In this document: positions 56,303 through 64,000 of the stretch, in pieces
How the letters are laid out: each line of letters opens with the position of its first letter
Numbering within the stretch: position 1 is the stretch's first letter
Source: Macrolepiota albuminosa
Lineage: Eukaryota; Basidiomycota; Agaricomycetes; Agaricales; Agaricaceae
Direction of reading: 5' to 3'
Length of the DNA: 64,000 nucleotides
Assembly (NCBI GenBank): GCA_027475525.1
Contig: JAMWFC010000087.1
Span: 1 to 64,000 of the forward strand
Made by a program: the position numbers and the translations under genes
The notes under the pieces: model-generated
What the model was told of the DNA's origin: nothing
What the model saw: the letters and a program-made list of their open reading frames with translations, nothing else
Database searches by the model: none

Positions 56303-57824
56303 ATGGTCTATGGGCATGAAGTTGCAGGGCGATCCAGCCACACTGTTGTTGATGATAGCAGCCCCTCTGTTTCATACTTGGGAGCCTGGAAAGCTGTTGG
56401 GTCAGAAGGATTTGTAGCCAAGACTAATGTTACCCCCTCGCTGGCGAAAGAAAACACGGTACATCAGACTCAAGACCCTGATGCGTCAGCTACATTCTCC
56501 TTCACAGGTCTGTTCTTCAAGTTTATGGGCTGCTGTTGATAACGGCCTTCTCATTCTTGCGACAGGTACTTCTGTGTTTGTATATGGCCTTTTAATCTCG
56601 AATTGTCAACCATCGATGGAATTCACTATTGATGGTGAAGCTTCCGAACCGACCCCAGCAAATATCTTGTCAGATTGTGCTAATGGTGCTTTATCACACC
56701 ACGAATGGTTTTCAAATCCTGATCTTGAACCTGGCCAACATACACTCAAGATACAAATGAAAGATGCAACATCGGAGGGTGACCAATATTTTATACTGGA
56801 TTATGTCGAGTACACACCTTCTTTCCAAGAAATACCCACTTCGATATCGATATCGACTACAGCGGTTCTCAACTCAACATCCACACCATCCCTCTCCAAG
56901 ACTGTATCTTCTCCATCGCCAATCACCGTACCTCATCCAAATACCACTTCTATAGCATCATCACAAGGCCCATCCACATCATCACAAAGCCCATCCACAT
57001 CACAAGGCCCATCCACATCATCACAAAGCCCATCCGCATCAGGAGGCCCATCCGCGTCATTACAAATCCCATCCACATCATCATTGACCACCAATACAAC
57101 AACACATATTCACCTCGTATCAACCACTGTTCCATCTTTACCCTCATCGAATGTTATAGTGGCTAGCTCCTCCAATGCTACTCACCCTGCCAACCCTCGT
57201 TCTGCACACACAGGCATCATTATCGGTGTCATTTGTGCATCCGCAGGCATACTCTTCGTGATTCTTATTTTATTCTTCTGGAATAAACGGCGCTCAAGGA
57301 CGAATGGTTCTGCTTTGCCATTGATAGCTCAAAAGATCAAAAGATTAAAGAAAACCTTAGTTCACTGGGAGGTCCCTGATAGGCAAATTGGTGATTATTC
57401 ATCTTTGTTTTTTTTTCGTCAAGTTGTCTTTACATGGCACATGTTTATGGTAGATCCCTTCCCGTCTTCTTTGCAACCTCAACCGACGCAACAAAAATTA
57501 CGTCCTTCAGTGCTGACAGAGCCAGCCACAGATCCCTTTCAGGATAATATATCAGATAACACAAGTAAAACGCGTTCCAAACTTAAACTTGGGGAGTTGG
57601 GAACTTGGCTCAAACGTGAAGCTTCCAACATACGAGTACGCTACTCACGGCTGGGAAGGAATAACGTGGACCAAGTCACTCTGGGTACAAATTTCGATGA
57701 TCACAGACGATCAGAGTCTACCCTCCCGCCTCCATATTACAAGACAAAACATCAAATGAATGACCAAGGAGATAATCGTTCTCTACTACAGGGGGTTGTT
57801 TTGCAAGAGGGAAGTAGCAAATAG
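56303..57824 (+). CDS. Single-pass membrane protein with lectin-like ectodomain (paralogue 1)
   Basis: Exon 1 is 56303-56507 (MVYGHEVAGRSS, VVDDSSPSVSYLGAW) and exon 2 starts at 56566. It encodes TGTSVFVYGLLISNCQPSME, a beta-rich ectodomain ending QYFILDYVEYTPS, then a Ser/Thr/Pro-rich stalk with repeated SSQSPST units. One membrane helix (IIIGVICASAGILFVILILF) with a basic stop-transfer, NKRRSR, follows, and the cytosolic tail contains DPFPSSLQPQ and ends PPPYYKTK. A 63-bp GT-AG intron (57391-57453) is in frame, so it may be spliced or kept. The VDD...YSG.W / FTGTS / DYI.YTP pattern marks a family greatly expanded in mushroom fungi, of unknown ligand. No clear signal peptide is seen. The paralogue lies tail-to-tail at 58345-59774. 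Confidence 0.75.
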
Positions 57825-58344
57825 ATTCTGGACTTTATAAGACTGTGACAGTATGTTGAGATGGATTCTGGCTTGCGATTGCGTTCACCATTTCCTTTTT
57901 TGTGCAGGGAATGAAGTGGCTCTACCCTCTGCACACTCGGTCCAGCATCGAAAAAATTTGGGAGCACAATGGAGGTTAGAGTGAGCTTATAGTCTGGATC
58001 CCTTTTCAGCAGCGACAGAGGTTCAAATATATGTTCAAGGACCCCTTAGATGTATGTCACACGTTGTTCGTTAAAGTATGGTCGTAAAGACGATCGTTTT
58101 CATCCTTCAAATTGACATGGATTCATGCGAGGACTAAATTCAGTATGGACTGAGTAGACACTACCTCATAGCCATAGTCGTCTATGTAGGAATATGCCAC
58201 GGTAAATCTAATCCACTGCAAGTTTCTGGTGCTAAGAAAACCACACATTCTAGCCTTGGCCCAATAAGGGTATATGCAATGTCACAAAACCATTGGTTAA
58301 AGGGTATCCGTCCGTTACATCTTTCCTGCAAAACAACTCCTTGG
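57825..58344. other. Convergent 3' spacer between paralogues
   Basis: The shared downstream region. No further gene is seen. Confidence 0.6.
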
Positions 58345-59774
58345 TCACTCATTGCTCCGGGTGTCGTCGTAATAAGGAGGCGGAAGGATAGGTTGTACTT
58401 GTCTTCCATCATCGGTACTCGTGACGACCTGATCGGTGCTATTCCCTTCTAGCTGGGCGTAGCGTACTTGCATTCCGGCAACTTCGCGTTCAAGCCGAGT
58501 TACTAGCTCTTGAAGTCGCGTGTGGGTTGCGCTGGAGTGACCAACCGAATTTGCCTCAAAGTCATCTGAGGTTAGCTCCTGTGAACTTGAGAAATTTGAT
58601 TTCTCTTGCGCCATGCGAGGTTGTAGAGCGGACGGGAATGGTTCTACTTCTACTGAATGTGTTATGGAATATACTGAAGAAAGGAGAGAGTAATAGTAAT
58701 AGATACCTTCTCTAGGTAAATGAGGGGTATCATCATGAACCAAGACTCTCTCTGTCATTTGATAACGACTTGTTCCAGAGCGCCGTTTTCGCCAGAAGAA
58801 CATGACAATGAAGACAAGGACAAGTGCGCCTACAACAGCACCGATAATGGCACCTACGAGGACTGAATGATTATTGTTAGCAGAGGGCGATTGCTGTTGG
58901 TGAGCAGACTCGGAGGAGCTGGGTACTATTGCATTTGATGAGGATCCAGTTGAAGCCGTGTTAGATCCAAACGAAACAGTGATAGATGTTTGGAATTTTG
59001 TTGTTGTAGTGATGGTAGATAGCGCTGAGGATGGGCTTTTTGATCCTTCAGATTCGGTGATACTGGCGTTTTGATGAGGTAGGATAGTCGATGTGAGACT
59101 TGCCTGAGACGAGACAGTTTGTGTTGAAACAGTTTGTGTTGATGGCTGCCCAGTAGTACTAGAAGTGGTGGTAGTTGTTGGTCCGGGTGTTGAGGTACTA
59201 ATACTCGCAAGTGATCTAGTGGTCGTCGAAGTGTTTATGAAATCCAAAGGCATGTACTGGATATAATCCAGTATAAAATATTCGTTAACCTGCGACGCGG
59301 TACCTCTCATCTGCATCGTAAGAACATGATCGTCAGATGCAAGGTCTGCTGAGAACCACTGCTTGCTCGTCAAATCACCACCAACACAACCGGACAAACT
59401 TTGTGCTGCTGTCTCTGTGTCTTTACCATCAACAGTGAAAGTCATCGGTGGTTGACATCCCGTAACGACGAGGCCGTGAACAGACACAGAGGTGCCTGTT
59501 CCACCATTTATGAAGAATGAGAAGCTCGCTCTCAACGATATTCCAGAAAAAACAGACCTTTGAAGCGGAATGTAGCGACAGCTGTAGGGGATCGAGTCTG
59601 ATGCACCGTATTCTCTTGGGCTATTGATGGGGTATCCTTAGTGCCACCCACAAGATCTCCTGCTCCAACAGCACTCCATTCTCCTGAGTATGATATAGAA
59701 TTGTCGGTATCATCGACAAGCAAAGGCTGAATGGATCGCCCTGCAACTTTAGGCAGATACAGGTCATCGACCAT
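58345..59774 (-). CDS. Single-pass membrane protein with lectin-like ectodomain (paralogue 2)
   Basis: The mirror-image relative of the gene at 56303-57824. It starts MVDDLYLPKVAGRS (59774; an upstream ATG at 59786 is also possible). The ectodomain has SISYSGEWSAVG and TVHQTRSPTAVATFRFKG, then after the first intron TSVSVHGLVVTGCQPPMTF and NEYFILDYIQYMP. A long Ser/Thr stalk, a membrane helix (VLVGAIIGAVVGALVLVFIV) and the stop-transfer RKRRSG follow. After an intron with GTATCT donor, the tail reads VEPFPSALQP, with a short coiled coil (LQELVTRLEREVAGMQVRYA) and PPPYYDD at the end. It shares order, intron positions and tail motifs with paralogue 1, so the two arose by inverted duplication. 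It probably acts at the cell surface; the role is unknown. Confidence 0.75.
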
Positions 59775-61253
59775 GTGCAATTTCACAAGTCGGACCGCCT
59801 TCGTGAAACGGTCAAAAGGAAGTGACGCAGTATGGTGGTTCTTGGTTTGAGAATAAATGGTTTCTTCGTTTGCGAAAACAGTATGGGATAGCCGAACTGA
59901 AGAAGGCCTTGGTCAAGAGTTCAACGACTGAATCGTCATGGAGTATCCTACCGTCAAATCCTGGAGGTTATATGACCTAAACTCTCGTTGCCGAAGTACG
60001 ACTTGAAAGTTGAGGAGAAGAATGGTGGCTGACGAAGTGCTGGCCAAAAGCTTGAATTGATGATGCCAAACAGACAGATGATCTGATTGATACACAATGG
60101 AAGACGAGGTAACCAGGATGATGAGCGCTGAGCATATTAAACATTGGTTGAATTGTCCAGTACACTAGCGGACATTCGTGCTAAAGCTGAAATCACTCTT
60201 TTAAAAGACGTAGAGTATGTGTTGAGTGGTAACTTGAACTGATCTGAAGGAGGAAAAAACGCGGTCACTTCTGATTGTCATTATCTGAACTTCCCAGACT
60301 GGTCCTGTCCAACAATATGTGTGATGCTGACAAATCCTTATCAGCAGTGCAAGAGTACTGATAGAGAAGTACACATGTCTTCCATCCATCAAGAGTTCCA
60401 CATGCAGCGACGCATTATTAATATCGACTGATGGGGATGGTCAGCATGATAAATATGTCAGACACAATCAAGGATGTAATGGAAAATTATCGAACCATTG
60501 AGGGGCGATAAAATATGTATGACCACGAGGGTAAATATGCTGTGAACCATCAAGCCTCGGAAAGGCAGTGTTGAAAGCATCTAACACAGCCAGACCCAAT
60601 GATTCTAGACGCACCGATGTGAAGGAAAGTTCCATGATTGACATTGGAAAGGTTTCGAGAAAGAAAATGCTCCAGAATAAGCAAAGAACACCAGACTGGA
60701 TGTGCGACAACAACAGCAACGAAAATACGGGGATTACCCTCGTTAAGGCTGCATGCACGGCTAGTGCACTGCTTGATCATTCACTGCTGGAGAAGCGAGC
60801 TTTTCAACACCGACCGGTTATGTAGCCGTGTGAATAAGAAACTTTTATCGTCATACTAGTGACGGCAATCGTAGAAGAAATGGTTCAGCTGACGCAGTAA
60901 GGATAACCTGGTAGTTTGGCAAAGGGAGATCAGATGAAAAAGCAGTTCTGAGGAGGATAACCAAAGGAGTCCCTGATGGAACTGCTGATGGACGTAAGAC
61001 GCTGTTCCACTGCTCAAGTTCAATGGGACTGCTTGACAGTCTCTGCAGCGGGGATGAACTCATAACAGATCGTGGATTGCTTCAGGCCGCATGTTTAACA
61101 ACGAGTCGTTACATGTCGGGACACTTGGATTCTTCATTGCTTCCACTCACGCCGAGTCAACAGATTCTTCTTGCCATCAAAGTTATCAAAGGTAACCATT
61201 CTTCCTAGATCCTTCTCCGGCTCTCCTCCCGGTCACTACTGGGCTAGTTGAAA
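59775..61253. other. Intergenic stretch with a decayed membrane-protein-like frame
   Basis: Minus-strand text at about 60150-60800 has hydrophobic pieces (VFSLLLLSHIQSGVLCLFW) broken by frame changes. It mirrors 55680-56110 in position relative to the paralogue pair. No intact gene is supported. Confidence 0.4.
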
Positions 61254-62488
61254 ATGACGCCGACACGTTCAAGAGGTTCTAAAGCGGCTCTACCAGCTGA
61301 GGTCGGACCAGAAGAAAAGCAGGAGCAGGAGAGGTCAGTGGAGTTAAATAAGCATGGAGCTCGGCGTGGCGATGTTGAGGAGGGCAGCAGAGAAGTGAGA
61401 GGGAGGGTCAGAAGCGTAGGAAGCAGAAAGTGAAGACGGAGAAGCGAAGGATGGAGCGTCCGCGTCAGGGACGAGGGAATGATATCAATATTGTGTGCAT
61501 TTATTTGTTCATCCTACTGCCGTCCGCTGACCTCGTCTACGGTCTTTGTGTTTTCGACAGGCTGTTTCCTCACGTCTCAATCGCGCTTCGGTCGTAGAAG
61601 AGCCAGCAAAAGCCAAAATGAGTGTACCTGAGGATATCTCGGTTAGGGGAGACAACGGAAGCTTGTGGAGACTTCGCGTGCTGCTATCGGTGCAGAGGAA
61701 CAGGGTATTGATGTAGAGCGGGCAAGTAATTGAGAATGGACGCTTGGACAGAATGATGAGTGGAAGAAGAAGATGGCGCGTAAGAAGTAGAGTGCAGACT
61801 CCGCATTCCATGGTGTGTTTCATGTCTTTTGTCATGTATCTACTATTAGTATGGAATGATTGTGACTCATTGTTCCATTGCAGATAACGCCCACGCAGCA
61901 AGAAGGCAATGTAAGAAGGATATATATCATATTAAACCGGAGTTGGTGGCATATAATAAATAGAAGGGAATGGCGCTTGGCATGTGGCACCGGGCTCGCT
62001 GGTGGCTTTCGACCCCCAAGGTGGGTTCGTTCCAGGTATGTCGTTCTCTTGCCCTCTCTGCAACTTATCATTTTACGTTATTTGTAGCTTGTCCCGATTC
62101 GTCAGCAAGAGCAATGGCTTGCGACCGCGACCTTGTAACGGGACGCGAATACTCAATATATTATGATAACAAGCCCCCCGAAGAAGCTATTGACCGGACG
62201 GTCAGTAAGATTAATCAAGGGTCCGTCTTCTTTTTTTTTTTGTCTTGACATGAAATATTACTTAATAGTATCGACAAGAAGGGCAAGTTCTCGAGAAAGA
62301 GACTCGACGAGGAAGAAGGCGACGTTACATACATAAACACACCGCGTGTTAAATCACAAGGTGTGTTACGTTGGTGTTCCTGTTGGGATGATCGTATCAC
62401 TGAGTGGATCGTTACTCAGATTACACGATATTATGACAAGTATACTGCAATGATCCGTGCAAGTTTCGAGTACAGTACGGTACTGTAG
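61254..62488 (+). pseudogene. SYF2 splicing-factor pseudogene
   Basis: Pieces of the NTC/Prp19-associated splicing factor SYF2 occur in the right order. The N-terminus is MTPTRSRGSKAALPAEV (61254). A middle block DNAHAARRQCKKDIYHIKPE is followed by LVAYNK, a TAG, then KGMALGM and, after a 2-base insertion, APGSLVAFDPQGGF. The C-terminal blocks are RDANTQYI, DNKPPEEAIDRTVSKINQ, KKGKFSRKRLDEEEGDVTYI and RYYDKYTAMIRASFE, ending at 62488. At least two nonsense codons and several frameshifts separate these pieces, and the long central helical region is lost or unrecognisable at 61440-61880. It is a dead copy; an intact SYF2 must exist elsewhere because the gene is generally conserved. Confidence 0.8.
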
Positions 62489-62736
62489 ACGCAGTATCCG
62501 GTGTGTCAGTTTGGTGGACATCTTGGCCTTTGATTACTCAAAGATGACAGATGTAATGTATCACTGGGATCAACGTGTACACTATCTCGAATAAGTCAAC
62601 ATTTAGACAAGGATACAGATGCTCTTGAGCCACTTTTCTGAGTGATGGTCTGGATTTCCAAAGAACGACCCACTAATCTGCATCCTACTTAAAGAGTCAT
62701 CTCAATACACCCTCACCCTCAACTCTACTCTCAAGC
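62489..62736. promoter_or_regulatory. Upstream region of the DUF2156 gene
   Basis: A short gap with a TACTTAAAG word about 50 bp before the ATG and a pyrimidine-rich leader (CCCTCACCCTCAACTC). Both are typical of fungal core promoters, but neither is proven. Confidence 0.35.
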
Positions 62737-64000
62737 ATGCAGCTTCCCTTGCGTATCAACAAACAACATAAGACTGATTTTTATCCGGACGACGTAGATC
62801 TCGCATCCACCATCGACCTCAACCCCGCAATAGATCCCGACTATAATCCAAGTTCTACTCCAGCCATCGTCAAAGACAAAGCCGCCATCGCCAACCTCGT
62901 GGCTAAGTACGGCTCGTCTAGTTCTACTGCATGGCTCGAGTTCGACAGATATCAAATATGGCGTCCGACGACCAAGATTTCAGAATCCGAATTTGTGCCT
63001 GTCCAAGGGTACATGCGTCATGACCCGTACATCTTCGCATGGGGTAACCCACTCGTGTCTGACCCAGCTGCATTACTGTCCACTGCACTGGCGTTCAAAA
63101 CATGGGTTGACGAGCAAGGTCTACGCCTGATTTGGACTTGCGTTGATCATGATCTAGAGGAGGTTCTCGCGCACCACCCGTTTGAGTGGAGCGTTGTACA
63201 CTGTATCTATGAGGATATGATAGACCCCGCGCATGTCATAGAGCTCGCGGGTCCGGACGCAGAGGGTAAGGAACATGATTCGAGGAGCACGGTAAAAGAT
63301 TTGAAGAAAAACTTGAGGCGTGCGCAGAGAGCGGCAGTACATGTATCTGAAGTCGTTGCGGACGAATGGACTCCTGACGACAAGAAGGCCGTTGAAGAGG
63401 GTATCATTGAATGGAGAAAGTCTAGGTTCGGTGTCCAGATTGCCTCAGTGGGTGTTATATCTCTCCTCAGCCTTTTTTACGTTATCTAAATCCTCTCCAA
63501 ATTCGCAGACGACTTTGGAACCATGGCTAGACTTTAAACATCGCAGGTACTGGCTCGCTCGACACGCTGGCAAGGTACCTCCTTTCTTTCAACTTCATAG
63601 ACCTATTTACTTTCCTCTCATCCAGCCCGTCGGCTTTCTCATCCTCACCCCAATCCATAATCACTCATGGCAGATTAAAAACGCCGTCTCCTTCCCCAGC
63701 GCGCCGCGCGGAACATCCGAAACGCTCATTTATACTGCCCTTTCCGATCTCTATGGAGAAAACCCGGCACCCGTTCTTTCCCCTGGTTTGACACAGCCTT
63801 CACTCCGTACAGAGAATTACGAGCGGACAACGGTGACATTCGGTATTACGGCTAGCGAGCACATGAGGCCCGTGCAGAATTTGTCAGGGTGGAAAGTGAC
63901 GTTGCTTGCGACGATTTATGGGAAGGTCGCATCTGTGGCGGGGTTGTTGAAACGTGGGGAGTTCCGGGTGAGTTGTTTAATTCTTGTGGACTTGATAAGA
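62737..64000 (+). CDS. DUF2156/lysyltransferase-C-like protein, 3' cut by the window
   Basis: Exons 62737-63447, 63509-63574 and 63626-63967 are joined by GT-AG introns in phase 0, and a donor GTGAGT at 63968 shows the gene continues. The N-terminus reads MQLPLRINKQHKTDFYPDDV. A GNAT-like fold is suggested by TAWLEFDRYQIWRP, FIFAWGNPL-type text (YIFAWGNPLVSD), then LKKNLRRAQRAAVHVSEVVA and WRKSRFGVQIAS, and after splicing RYWLARHAGKPVGFLILTPI. The later ITASEHMRPVQNLSGWKVTL matches the C-terminal acyltransferase domain of bacterial phosphatidylglycerol lysyltransferases (DUF2156), seen in many mushroom genomes. The substrate is unknown. Without the last exon the assignment stays tentative. 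Confidence 0.6.

Noticed and set aside
1..64000. CRISPR arrays, prophage or bacterial operons
   Set aside because: No regularly spaced repeats with unique spacers and no bacterial gene layout; introns and gene content are fungal.

Overview
The window is nuclear DNA of a filamentous basidiomycete, most likely an Agaricomycete. Short GT-AG introns of about 45-60 bp interrupt most host genes. The gene set (orthodox aquaglyceroporin, UPF3, AVT-type transporter, GT8 enzyme, expanded membrane-protein pair) and the transposons (chromovirus, KDZ element) fit that group. No organellar, bacterial or viral backbone is seen.

Layout. 1-9.8 kb is GC-rich young transposon DNA. It holds a 5'-cut coiled-coil ORF of an unnamed repeat family and a minus-strand Ty3/gypsy chromovirus with one visible LTR, whose pol carries two retropepsin domains in tandem. 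9.8-28.6 kb is an AT-rich, CpG-poor transposon graveyard. It contains a tRNA-derived SINE candidate, several copies of two LTR families (called A and B here), a KDZ transposase remnant, a decayed copy of the coiled-coil ORF and a decayed gypsy integrase. 28.6-37 kb is a small gene island: a broken PP4R3 (SMEK/Psy2) copy, an intact nine-exon aquaglyceroporin and a bHLH regulator. 37-43 kb is again decayed repeat. 43-64 kb is gene-dense: an AVT-type amino-acid transporter, an unrecognised two-intron gene, a probable promethin/LDO lipid-droplet protein, a GT8 glycosyltransferase and UPF3 in tandem, a tail-to-tail pair of paralogous membrane proteins, a SYF2 pseudogene, and a DUF2156-type acyltransferase that runs off the window.

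The genes do not form an operon or obvious pathway cluster. The clearest links are the 67-bp UPF3-GT8 junction and the mirror-image membrane-protein pair.

The most striking pattern cuts across annotation. Thirteen direct tandem duplications occur, every one with a period of exactly 77 bp and exactly two copies. They lie in unrelated sequence (transposons, host exons, intergenic DNA), and where they fall in coding sequence they break the frame, while leaving out one copy restores it. This is best explained as untrimmed 77-bp contig overlaps in the assembly rather than biology. It changes how the gag, pol, PP4R3 and promethin-like genes should be read.
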